64,000 nt of DNA, from contig OZ199839.1 of assembly GCA_964304625.1 (NCBI GenBank), positions 806,001 to 870,000 of the forward strand. The letters are read 5' to 3'. The notes under the pieces were generated by a model that was not told where the DNA came from, made no database searches, and saw nothing but the letters and a program-made list of their open reading frames with translations. Positions 12,596 through 25,100 of this stretch are shown piece by piece. Position 1 is the stretch's first letter; every line of letters starts with the position of its first letter. The position numbers and the translations under genes were made by a program. Source of the stretch: Kudoa neothunni (Eukaryota > Cnidaria).

Positions 12596-14012
12596 ATGCA
12601 ATTTTTACGTTTATTTGAGTTAGCACGCCGCAAAAATTTATTTATTGTAGATAGATTTCTGTAGAGAGTCCTTATGTGATCGGCACACATTTTTAGACTC
12701 AGTCGCACCGCAACTCTTCATTATCAACTTTAGTTTTTGTGGAGCATCGAAATCAACACTATAGTAACACATTGTTGAATACAATAACAGCTGCTTTAAA
12801 AATTGGGGCCGACATTAGATGCATCGTCCTAGGAGATGATATTATGGATGTGATTAGTTGTGGCACTCGAGTAGTTGATATATTGGAGAATATTTGTGTT
12901 AGGTGGTCGATAAGATTGCATCTATAGCCTCTGTTTCCATAGTTTACTACAAACAATGCGATAGTTTTAAAAATCCCATTCCAGGTGCTGCTTATACGTA
13001 AACAATTTTCTAACGCTCGATAAATAGAGCTTGTTTGTCCATTTGTCCACGAATTTTGTGAAATACATCGAGAAATTTCGACTATAATTGCGCCATCTAC
13101 ATCATTTTATCAAGTTGTCTTGGTGTGTTTCTTTGAATTTTGAAATTCGGTTGATTTAGAGTGTGATTCCTCGATTGGCATCGTTTTTCAAGGTTGCCCC
13201 ACTTACCGATGTAATCCGTGTAATTGATGAGGATACGTTTTGTCGACCCACCTACGCGGGAAATGCCATCACTCATGTTAGATTGTGTGAACCATACAAA
13301 ATCATTACTGTCAGACCAACAATGTTCCCTGCAGTTGAACAACATTCTACAAATAATACTAATACATCTGCTGAAATTATTGAAGTTGATGTTGCTACTC
13401 GAAAAATTGGCGATTCCTTCCACTCTATCCCTGTGTGGCGCGGAGTGGAAAAACACGCTGATAATGAGCTTCCTGGGCTGGACAATGCAAAGATTGTTTT
13501 AGCTGGAGGTTAATAATAATGAGTTGAAGTTGAGTTTCAAATTAAATACAATTTCTATAGGGAGGGCGTTCAAAACGAAACAAAATTTCGAATTGCTATA
13601 TAACCTGGCTAATAAATTAAACGCTACTGCTGGTCAATTTTTTCAGTTGATAAATTTTTATTTATTCATTTTCAGTGGGAGCTTCTAGAGGTGCTGTTGA
13701 TTGTGAATTTTGCAGCACCGATATTCAAATTGGCCAAACGGGAAAAATTGTGGCGCCCCAACTCTATTTCTCCTTCGGTATATCCGGCGCAATTCAACAC
13801 ATTTCAGGCATGAAGGATAGCAAGGTGGATCTGTTGTTTTTTTTTAAATCGCAAATGATTTCTAATACATTTATTCGGTCGTTTAGACGGTTGTATCAAT
13901 AAATACTGATAAGGATTGTTCTATGTTTAACCATTCAGATTATTGTGTGGTTGATGACATTTTTAATGTTATACCAGAATTAGATCGATATATCGATAAA
14001 CGTAGAGGATAA
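12596..14012 (+). CDS. ETFA: Electron transfer flavoprotein alpha subunit
   Basis: Eight exons (12596-12646, 12697-12849, 12903-12984, 13028-13113, 13160-13508, 13561-13632, 13676-13824, 13887-14012) give about 355 residues; the human protein has 333. ETF-alpha pairs with ETF-beta in the mitochondrial matrix. It holds FAD and passes electrons from acyl-CoA and other dehydrogenases to ETF-QO. The first exon encodes an Arg-rich leader ([14 protein letters not shown]) suited to mitochondrial import. The C-terminal FAD domain is well conserved: [24 protein letters not shown], then GISGAIQH and SGMKDSK. The GGR region ([15 protein letters not shown]) is recognisable but altered. The donor of intron 2 is ambiguous: ending exon 2 at 12870 instead would add seven residues. 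Phases agree at every other junction and no in-frame stop is seen. Confidence 0.9.
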
Positions 14013-14403
14013 TTCGTTGTTGTTATGGGAAAGTTTTTGTATACAACTTACAATAATGTTCATTTTTTATATTAGCGTTGCAATCAAAGCATATAAAATA
14101 CACTTCAAATACATATTTTCGAGTTATTTTTTCAAAATATCTTTGATTATATCGAATTAAAATCTTCTTAGTTACAATATTTTTTTAAATTTCCTACCTT
14201 TGTGTCGGCATTCACATAGAATAAAATGAGAATATTGTTTTTAAGAAGAGTAGAAATGAAAAATTTGCTATAATGAGATCGGATCATTTTCATTTTCTCA
14301 TATCAAATATATTTAAGAATACTGAATAATTTTGAGTTTAAAGTTGAGTGATATAAATGTCTGAATAAATATTTTATACATTTTTCGAATTTATTCCTTG
14401 TCA
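14013..14403. other. Downstream region of ETFA
   Basis: AT-rich and non-coding. No feature beyond ordinary A/T tracts is seen between the ETFA stop and the minisatellite. Confidence 0.5.
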
Positions 14404-14690
14404 GTCTGAGGTTTGAGGTTTGAGATTTGAGGTTTGAGATTTGAGGTTTGAGATTTGAGGTTTGAGATTTGAGGTTTGAGATTTGAGGTTTGAGATTTGA
14501 GGTTTGAGATTTGAGGTTTGAGATTTGAGGTTTGAGATTTGAGGTTTGAGATTTGAGATTTGAGGTTTGAGGTTTGAGATTTGAGGTTTGAGATTTGAGG
14601 TTTGAGATTTGAGGTTTGAGATTTGAGATTTGAGGTTTGAGGTTTGAGATTTGAGGTTTGAGATTCGAGGTCTGAGGTCTGAGCGTGAAA
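14404..14690. repeat. Heptamer minisatellite (TTTGAGR)
   Basis: About 285 bp built of a 7-bp unit in two variants, TTTGAGG and TTTGAGA. These mostly alternate as a 14-bp higher-order unit (GAGGTTTGAGATTT), with occasional doublets of one variant. The edges are degenerate (TCTGAGG units). The unit differs from the common animal telomere repeat TTAGGG and lies far from any visible chromosome end. Confidence 0.95.
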
Positions 14691-17058
14691 AGTGGGGTGG
14701 GGTTATTTTGCAGTGCGAAACTAATTTTAGGATCTTTATAAAATTATTAGATGGTATAATTAATTTTTAGAAACTTTTGGTCAATATTGTTATTGTATCA
14801 ATATAATAAACTTTAATTTGAATTTTCCAGAGATTTTTTTGAATATAAGAAATAATCGAGAGTTTTAAAACTAACAAATTTAGATTTAAAAATCTACACC
14901 GAATAATGTTGAAGGGTGATACAGCCTTGGTGATTAGTTATAATGAATTAAAATAGTTACTGTGTAGTCATTTGTGAGTATATAAAAATAGTTATCATCA
15001 AACTTTGGATAAATACAACATTTCGTTTGCGAATTGATTTCCATAAGAGTTATAGTTTATAGTGGGATTTTCCATAATAAAAATTGATATTGAATATTTG
15101 AGGCGGAAATTTTTGTATGATTCATTAAAACTATTAAGATAATCTTAGTTATACGACAAAAATCAATTATTTTAAAGAAATAAATTTTTAGCTGTGTCAC
15201 TGACAATATTATTGACATTAATTAATAATAAATCGAAAGAATCAAAAATGACAAATCATCTGCCATTTATTTTTAAGGAAATCCCCCTATATTAAAATAT
15301 TTAATTTTTATTTTAAATTAATATCTCCTATTTAAAAATTTAAACTTTTTGTCGTTTTTAATCCTTTTATTTCTTTCTAATTAATTTTTAGCCTTATTGG
15401 GATATCTTTTAAGATCGAACTTGTTGATCCATTCATCCTTATTTTATTTAAATAAAAATATTAGTTAAAGCTATACAAAATTAAATATCTAAATAGTTTT
15501 TAGTGATGGGCCACATTTTTTAATTTGAACAATCTAGACATTGATCATTTGTCTTCCAATGCTTTAAGATAAATCTTTAATTCCATAAAAATTTCGATTA
15601 TGGCAAATATTTATGTAATGAGCTATACGTGAGTTTATGGATACATTCACACGAGAATAATATCTATAATGCCATAATAGTTAATTTATATATGTACCTT
15701 AGGCAAAAATTATTATTCCGACAACTTTTTATAACATAAAATCTATAGTGAATGGAATAAACGTTTATTAACAAAGAAGAGCATCGTAACAATACAAATA
15801 TAAAAATTGGTATCGCCTAAAAATACGTGTTATTTAATGATTGAACAAATTTAAAAATGATTAGTTCATTAATTTTAAATTGTTAATACAGTTAGTGACC
15901 GGTTTTTACGTAATCGCTTCGATATTGCGGATAAATGTGTGTAAAATTAGTAACGTTCAGTTTTACGCATTTATTTGCGCGCACATATAATTACGTAACT
16001 ATTTAATATAATTGAATTGTATATATTTAAGAAACAATTAGTTTTTTCATTTAGATATAAAATAATTAGTTGTTTTGGTCACCAAAAATTAGTCCAAATA
16101 CTTGAAATATAGCTTTTACCATTGCGAAAATGATCGATTGATCTTTTTTGTCAAACTTTGATAATTTTTTAAACTCTTTTTAATAAATTCGCAAATGAAG
16201 ACAATAATCGATTTGTTTTCCATCATTTAAAAATTTTTATTTATGTTTTTTAAGGTGCTATTGGGGTTGGATATGGAAGATATGTCTAGTGCTTTATAGC
16301 TTTATAGTAACAAATTTGGCTGCTTTAGGGGAAATATTGTGGATTTATTATTTCATGTTTGATTTTATTTTTTTAAATTTCATTTAATTATTTCGAACAT
16401 TAAACAAAATTTATCTAATTTTTTTCAAAAACGTTCAGAAGTTACGTGATTAAACAATCTGGAAATTCCGCAACCTTATTATATTATTTAGATCCAAATT
16501 ATCTAATAAAATAATTAAAAAAATATTATGTATTGATTGTACATTTGATTATCTTTATGTAACTAACTGTAGCTATACGGGGTCTTCCTTTTAACATCTC
16601 GTGGATTAATGCCAAACATGCTTCTTGTGTAAAAATATCGAATCTTTTGTAAGCTGATTGATTAAATTATATCAAAAATTTATACTTCTTCCTATTTTGA
16701 AGTTGTATAACCATAAATTGAAGAATTGTACTTTTCTTGCTTGCTTTATTTATTTTTTCACTCATTCATAATTACGATTATATTTTTTGAAATAAAGAAT
16801 TATTTAAAAAAAGTCAGTTAAATCAGTTTTACTACAGCAGCTAGTAAATATCATGCAACCTCCTTGAGACCATTGAAAATTGGGTGCTGTCATCGTAAAA
16901 ACCCACTCTACAGACAGCTATTCACGCATTATTTTAAACTAATACTTGAGTTAATCTATAAATCTAGCAAAAATAATAACGATCCATCCTGTCAAGTTAA
17001 TAGAGTTGTTATGTATTCAACATTCATTAACGACGAGTATCATATTAATTACAGTATA
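14691..17058. other. AT-rich non-coding stretch
   Basis: I see no gene. At about 15891 a TA-preceded CAGTTAGTGACCGG motif resembles the one near 5946 and may be a worn transposon end. A plus-strand ORF at 16864-17172 runs into the left terminal repeat of the pogo element and is not a gene. Confidence 0.55.
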
Positions 17059-18559
17059 CAGTCGAACCTAAGGATATTGCGTAATTTTTCGAGGATGAAA
17101 ACAAGTTATGCAATACAACAGCGTTTCTCAACTAAAACTGTACAGCATCCCTTTGCATACGATAAGGTTTAACTGACTCAAAATTTCTCAAAAATTATTT
17201 ACAATTTTGATCGGATCTCGCATCCCCAGTTGAGATATCCTGCAATAAAGAGTATTAGCGCGAGCGCATAACGTATAAACAACAAAAATTTATTTAGGTT
17301 TAAAATTAAAAATAACCGGTAATTTCAGTTTTTTCGCACAAATTTTTGATTATTTCAGATACAAACTCCATAACTGTGTGCCTTGAACATAATGATGTTG
17401 AGTTTCCTGATTAAATTAATTGATTGTTTGAGTTCCGCAGTTGACACAAGCGCTTCATCTATTACAAAAGTTGGATCGAAATTTTCTTGAAATTTATCAG
17501 TTGCATACGCTTCAGGTAAAGCCATTGATTCCTCATGTATTTCCCCTCTTCTTCAATATTGTTGATTTCGTCATATTTTTATCTAAAAATTAAAGTTAAG
17601 AAACAATTAAATAGTGTGACGAAATCTTCAACATTATTTTCAGAAAAATCTTGAGATAACTTTTCATTATTTATTAATTAATCTTTTATTTGGTATATTT
17701 TAATATCAAAGTAGCATGTTCAAAAAGTCTAGATTTTCTAAATCAGTTTTGAATTATAGTCGATAATACGTTTTCCCATGCATGATATAAAGTTTTAATA
17801 AAACCAACATGATATACTTAATAAAGTTTGAATTATCCATATTTATTACGTTTCACTCTTCGTACCGTAGGGAATTTTTTTTAAAATTAATTCCAAATCT
17901 ATTTTTTTATATTCTACGGAATAACCGTTACTACCGGTAAATTTGTCAGTACCTATGGATTTAGCGATACTTTTTGTCTTTTTAACAATTAAGTAAGCAG
18001 GAACAGCCTTTTTCTCATTTCGCATTTTAGTTATTCATGTATATAATAAATTAACTAACTCCATGTATTTGTCTTCTTTTATCCTCTTTTTTGAAGCCGA
18101 AATAATAGAATTAATATCACCTTGAGAAGCTAAAATTCTATTAATGGTGGAATGCCTTGCAAATATATTATATTGGCATTAGATAATATTATATTATTAG
18201 ATGGCTTGGGATGTTTAAAAGTCATTCCTTTTCTCCTTTGAGCGATTTAATCGAATTATAATATTCGATGATTTCAATTTTTTCAGTCATTGTTCGCTGA
18301 TTCCTTACCATTTTTGCTTCGCGGAATCAAAAAAGAAGATTAATTGAGGATTAAACTGAAAAAAATGTTACGCAGTGGCGAGATTTTAGTTTGAGCGCAA
18401 TATCTTAAATTTATCCTTCTCTAGAAAAACATTTTTATCTTTTTTTGCTCCGGTAACATTAATTTTAATAATATACAAGCAAAGTTTAAGTAAGAAAAAT
18501 AAAATATCCAATATATATTCAATAAACTCGTAAAATTACGCAATATCCAGGTTCGACTG
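17059..18559 (-). mobile_element. Decayed pogo/Tigger-type DNA transposon
   Basis: Terminal inverted repeats read CAGTCGAACCT(A)AGGATATTGCG at the left and, inverted, CGCAATATCCAGGTTCGACTG at the right. TA flanks both ends, as expected for Tc1/mariner/pogo target sites. Inside, on the minus strand, are scattered transposase pieces. Near 18.3 kb is a helix-turn-helix start (TMTEKIEIIEYYNSIKSL). Near 18.1 kb is a second helix-turn-helix segment (FARHSTINRILASQ) of the CENP-B/pogo kind. Near 17.4 kb is an acidic C-terminal tail. Several stops and frame changes interrupt the reading frame, so the element is dead. Ends sharing this repeat also occur near 27.0, 31.0 and 34.4 kb. Confidence 0.8.
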
Positions 18560-19111
18560 TAATAATTAGGACGCCCTATAATACAAAAACGACTGTATCA
18601 TTCGGCTTGCTTTAGTTACGAGTACGTTAAATAATAAAGCTGTGGCCAAATAACTTCACTCATTTTCAATTCAATCATGACTATCAACAGTAGTAAATTT
18701 GATGAGAGAGATACAAAATGCTTTATGAATTTATGCAGGAGTAAAATTTAACGTTGTTGAAAATCTTGTAATATTCAAATAATACAAGAAGACTACAAAA
18801 AAAACAATGTTATGAATTAATACAGCAACAAACCCGCTTATTCGATAATATGCGTGAGAATTTGGGAGAATTTAATTTTTTGATATGAATAAAAATTATA
18901 GCTAGACTTCGAATGTGAGAATCTACTACTAGACGATAATATCATGAATATTGACTTTAATTACAAAAAAATCGGCTCTAAAAATTAAGAAAATTAACAC
19001 GAGTTAAACGCAAACAAAATGCAATCAGAAAAAACCCATAAAACTGCACTGAAACATAATAAAGTAGGTAGGTCATTGAAAACAGGAACAGGACCAATTT
19101 ACATCACTAAT
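18560..19111. other. Short intergenic stretch before the SMC2 stop
   Basis: AT-rich, with no gene visible. It should contain the SMC2 3' untranslated region on the minus strand. Confidence 0.5.
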
Positions 19112-22100
19112 TTAGACCACAACACGATGCAGTTTAGCGTTGAGAGCTAAAGAGTCGGGGTGGGATCTTTTCTTTGAAGGATTCTCGGATTGACGCTGTG
19201 AATGTCTTGTGACGGTTGACGATCCATCCACAAAACGAGTCTTAAAAAGCACATTAGCATTATTGAACATGCCCTCTTTTAGTGAGACGACAATGAATTG
19301 GGATTTTTTGAAGTGCTTTCTAAGCATGACTCCGATATTTTGAGTGTGAGAAATATCCAAAGCAGCGTCCACTTCATCCAAAATATAAATAGGAGCGGGA
19401 TTGAAGAGAAGAAGAGAAAGTATAAGTGAAAGAGCAACAAGAGAGCGTTGGCCTCCACTCAACTCTGCAAGATTTTCTTTCCAAACACTCCCGAATCCCA
19501 CTGCTATTTCAAGTCCACTCAACGGACATTCTCGATCTACCGGTACCAATTTGACTGTAGCACCAGGCAGCAAGGTGGAAAAAATACTTGCAAAGTCCTA
19601 CAAAAAACAATCCAACGTTAGTACTGATAAAAATCAAAAAAACAAAATGATGCGCATTCGCAGAACGAACCAAAGAATGATAGATCTAACTCTACCTGGT
19701 TGACTTTTTGCCATGCAGCCACCAAAGTTTCCTTCTTTTTCTCATCCAAATCACAAATTATTTGACAAATTTTCTGTTTGTCAACCTCCACGATTTTCTT
19801 TTTTCGTAACAGCTCATTATACTACACAGGAGAATCTGTGAAAAACCGTACTCTATTATTTCAAATTACTCGTTCTTCAGCTTGAGCCAAATGTTCCATA
19901 GCTCTAACATTAATATGTTTGCTCATAACTTTTGATTTGGATTGCAACTCTTTGTAATGTGCATGAAGGGTGTTCTCGTCGGTATTACGGAAATCATACG
20001 TTGAACCAGAAACATTGAAATGTTTTTTCTCCAACCGAATCCACTCATGTTTCCTTTCAAGTTGTTCAAGGCGGCCGTTGGAATCGGATACAGTTTTTTC
20101 AAGTTTATCTTTGATAATATTGGTTCTTTGAGTTTCAATGCAACATCAAATAGCTGGTTGTTGATTTTGGTTTTTAGTTTGATTTCCGATCCAAGCAAAT
20201 GATCACAAGCGTTCAATTCCTCCTTGATACTGCTAAGCTGTTGTTCCAACTCTCTCAATGATTCCTGCTTGGTGGAAAGTTGTTCACTTTGAAGAGCGAT
20301 AGTGTGTTGGATGGCGTCGCGTTTCTGAGCACATTCATCAATTTCCACTCGAATTCGAGGAAGATCAACATCAAAGCTCTCGATTTCGAGTGTCATTCCA
20401 TGACAAGCTTCTTCGAGCTGAATGATCTGTTTGGAGGTATCCGAAATGTGTTGTTTCAACTGGTTGATTTTGATCTCAAGCGAATGGAGTGATGCGGCAT
20501 CGTTGCTATTCTTAGCATTTTGTCTAGTGATTTCCAATTCATTGTTTTGGTTGTTGAGTAAATTGATCTGGTTAAGTTTTTCAGAGATGATATTTTTATT
20601 AGAGTTGATTTGGGCGTTGAGTTCTTCAAGACGAACCTTAGTTTGGAAATAAGGGCTTGAATCAAGTTTCTTTTTGACGATTGTCAGCTCATGCATCTTC
20701 AGTTCCAGTTTATTGTTAAGAATATCATACTCTTTTTGAACATGTGACTTCACACGGAAGTACTCATCCAAGGTGTTGACTTCTTCGAGACAACTGTCAT
20801 ACCTGAAGGTCAAATCATTCAGTATTAATTGCTTATCAATAATCGAATTATCCTTCTTTCGGGAGCCACCAGTAAGTGTTCCAGACGGTTCATAGATATC
20901 TCCTTCCAATGTGACACATCTCACATGGATCCCAAGTTTATGGACGATTAGTTTTGCGTCTTTGGGAGATGTACAAATGAGAGTAGCACCGAACACGTAA
21001 TTAATGGCGGGTATTATTGAGTTATCGTAATCGATTAGTGAGGCTGCAGTGTGGACCTTACCGTGGAGTTTCTATGGAAAATTGTTCAAAAAAATTCAAC
21101 AACAATATTTGTAGAGCAGTGCCTTTATAAATTGACTATTTTATAAAACCTAACTAGACTTTTATTTCTCCCAATGTAATCACATTTGGCAAGCTTTTAA
21201 AGTAATCTTTTTTGTCAGATACAAGTAAAATTAATCTAAAAATGCCAACTCATTAAAAATAAACCAGATCGTCAGTTTTTCTGTAAAAGCTTTCGCAAAT
21301 ATTTTTCTTTATGCAAAGTCGTATGTATATTGGGATAAATCTGGAAAATTCACCCTGAATAACTGTGTTGAAGTATGTTAACAAATAAGGAAGCAAAGAA
21401 GGTGAAGTTCGGCATTAAAACAGCACTAACGTGAACCAAACCTAATAATGTTTTTCTCCTTATTATGTGAATGTTCGAGACTTCACAATATAATACCTTT
21501 ACGATAAATTTTACAAACTTAAGATTAAAGCAAGCATAATTATTAAATATGTACTTCGAAAACTGAGAAATATTAAATTTAATGTTTTTCATTAATTAGA
21601 ATACACAACAACAAATGGGCGCTACAAAACAGGGCCTATAAGTTCTAATTATAATGATCTTTGACTCATATAAGGTTTCCGCGTCGTTTTCAACTTTCCA
21701 AATTGCGTGACATTTTTTTAAATGTAAATAATTTTTTAAATATATATCATTTAGATCCATATTTAAAAATTATAAGGATAGTGTAGCTACTTATTTAATC
21801 TATATAATATATTCTTTATTCACGAGGAGTCGATTAAGTTCAAAAATGAATAATTCTTTTCGAACCGGCGTTGATTTCTACATCATTTTAATAAATCTGT
21901 GATCAATCTTCTTAGTTTTGTAAGTATTATAAAAAAATGGAATGTACAAAAATTTAAATGTGTTCATATTATGTTTATTAGAAAATAATCGTTGTGGTAG
22001 AAAACCAAAACAATGCTTATAATTTGTATAAAAAATTACTCATATAAAAAATTAAGAGATTCTTAATTCTCAATTAAAATAACAGAATAACAAATATCCC

Positions 22101-25100
22101 AAATCAGTTTAAAAAGTGGTTTCAAGTGTTTAAATCAAAGACCACGAAACACCATATTATAACTAGGGATCGTCGTTTTCGACGCCTAAAATCGATTTTA
22201 ATCGAAAATTGCGACTCCTAATTATAATATAGAGTATAGATCCTCAACCGTTTTTTTAATTTACCTTCTCCGCGGCATGGTGAAAAATCCAAGTTCACCC
22301 TTTAAGCTTGGAAGTTAAAATCATATCTACTTCGAAGTTGTATACTTATTTAAACATTATTAGGCCACATCTCTATAAGATAAGCGAGACAAAGGAAGGA
22401 GGCTGATTCTAGTCTAACAAATAATTGTTGAAAACTTATTCCTAAAAACATTTTAAGACTTTGCGTCAACGTCTTAATTGATTTCAATAATCCTGAATAA
22501 TAAAATACCTTAGAAATCCCTAAGTTAGTTTCGGACCCTATTATACAATAGTTGCTTCTATCCTATCCCATTTTGGCTTCACTTAATTTACCTCTGGTTT
22601 AGGGGTTTAAAATGTGAATCATACATAAACGATATCACAATATATGTCAATAAACTAACTTATCAAATTGTAAACCCTAAAATAGGAAATCGATTCCATC
22701 ATCATTATTTTAAATTAATTTTTAAACTTCACCTATGGATAAATAAAATTAATTCTCATTTTTTCGTACTTATGATTATTCTTTATTTCAGATTGATCAT
22801 TAATTCTAAATATTAATTTATGTCCCACAGTAGCATTATTGACATTTGAACGTACGCCCAGGGTCCAATGGACTCTGCTCATGATTACTTCACAAATTGT
22901 AGCGCTCTCAATCTCAACATAGTCAGAAAAACAGAAATTCGTCTGGCAGCTGCTAAAAAATTTGTTCGATATTTTGTATTTTGTTTATACTATCTAATAA
23001 CCTTTGTATGATTTTTTATTTCTACGTAAATAAAAAACAACCTTTTGTGGACTTTTGAATAATTAAACAATTAACATTTCAAAACGAATTCAAACTCTTA
23101 AATAAAAAATATATGTTGTATAGGCCAATCTAAATATAATTAAGTTGATTAAAAAAAATTAAAATTTTTAGTTATTTCTTTTCACGCACTTTAAAGGAAG
23201 AATTATTTCTTATTTTGGTCTGCGTTATGTAATTTTAGTTATATTATTAAATTTTAAAATAAATCAAATTATGGACGTTTGTAAATATTCGTCAAAACAA
23301 ATGATTAAGAATAGTAACCGATTAATCTTTTGTTGACATCATGTAACGAATCGTTGTGCATTATGCTTTCCATTAATGATGCAATCAAAATGATTACAGA
23401 AAACTCAGAAGATTCGACACTGTAAGAAGAACTCTCAAATGACCACTCACAATATTTTACAATATCCTTGACATCGCTGGACACAACTAAATGATTGTGT
23501 ACTTAGATAAATATAATGAATTTAAACTAAAATACAAAAACCGAACAAGAAGTCGAGATTTACAAGATTTTAATGATGAGATAGTCGAAAAGTTCGCTAA
23601 GGGAAAAATTGATCTTCCAGATTCGACATCGCCGGAGCATGATAGGAGGGGTGACAAGAATAGATGCCATTTTGCCCATACTCGACTCGACTCGAAGGAT
23701 GTAAAAACAAAGACAATCTACTCTGAATGTGGGAAAAACGTGTGCGAACAACATTATTCTTTTCTCTGTTATAGTTGTAACTAATTACAGTCGAGTCTCT
23801 ATTATCCGGAAAATTTGGGTCCGGTGATTTTCTTTCCGGATAACGAGATTTCGGTTAATCGAACATTTATCGACGTGTAATGTCAATAGAATCAAAGAAA
23901 ATTTTAAAATTTCTTCGGATAGCGCGATTTCCGGATAATCGAGGTTCAACTGTATTTGCGTTTATTGAACTCCGATAATTTGGATGATTTTTTCAATGTT
24001 AGCATTGTTTTACTAATGGCGGTATGTTTTTTTTCATATTTCTGCGGGTTGGTTATAAATCGTTATAGTATTATTTAAAAATGCTTAAAAATAATTTTTT
24101 TAGGATATTTGTAAAACATAAAATTTCATTTTACGAACAGAGTCCATTGGACCCCGTTGTGCAGTAGTGTATATTTTGGTGTGCACATGTACTAGTGTTA
24201 AACAATTACAAGTTTCTGACTCAAAACTTAGTAGGAGAACCAGCTTATTTATTATTTAACCAACTTTGGCACTGTCTGAGCATTACTAGGTGAAAAAATC
24301 TGCTACTACCTCAATACTGCTTATTTTGGTAATCATTTCGCTAGCGATATCTTTAGCCTGCATTCGATTGAGCACAATAAACGTTGTACGTTTCTTCAGA
24401 TTTCCATGTTTGAGAAGCAATTTCACGGTTTCATCATCTTCCACTACCACATTGACAAGCTTGCTGCTGGCAGCAGCTTCAATAGCGGTTAAGAATGTGG
24501 CTTGATCCTTTATCGTAAACAAACTAGCCATGGTTCCTTTTATCTGCATAAAGGCGTCACACAATAATTTCCTCATTACCGCAACATTAAAATTACTTTG
24601 TTTTCAACGTTGGATCTCATATTTTTGGGCAGATTATAATTGAAAATCATGTGAGAATTTCTATTGATAAATAATTTAATTTCAAATAAAAATATCCAAC
24701 CATCGACAAGAAAATGATCATAAAAATGGCAACTTACTCTGTCTCGAACTCATCCAATTGAGTTTTATAGGCATCTAAATCGATTTCCAATTGATCCCTA
24801 GTGAAATCATATATGTGATGTAAAAACTGGAATCCATTAATTATTTTCAATAATACCTTCGTTCTTTTTTTAATGTGATTTCTTGTGGATTATAATCTAT
24901 TTCACGCATGTTGTTCTATAATTAATTTTAATATTTACATACAAAAACCTGCACAATTTTTCGTGCGGATTCTCACTTTCAGATTTTCCACCTGAGCGTC
25001 TATTCTTCTTTCCATTTCCACATCGGATTCATTACTCTTTTCAAGAGCTACCAATGATTTTTGGGTGGACGTTACCTGCAGCTCCAACTGTTTGATACTA

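Larger units (their letters stand above)
21072..24309 (-). other. SMC2 intron 15 (3.2 kb)
   Basis: This intron lies inside the hinge coding region. Only a handful of introns in the window are this long. It carries a decayed piggyBac-like element with a small pogo-type MITE nested in it. At 22167-22225 there is a worn palindromic stretch around AAAATCGATTTT. The rest is AT-rich with no visible coding. Confidence 0.75.

Noticed and set aside
14404-14690. Interstitial telomere repeat
   Set aside because: The unit is TTTGAGG/TTTGAGA, not TTAGGG or a known variant, and no array lies at an end.
5946-15910. Pair of transposon ends with CAGTYRGTGACCGG at 5946 and 15891
   Set aside because: Both face the same way and neither has an inverted partner, so they do not bound one element.
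19401-20652. Plus-strand ORFs across SMC2
   Set aside because: Antisense to conserved SMC2 coding sequence; no independent family match.
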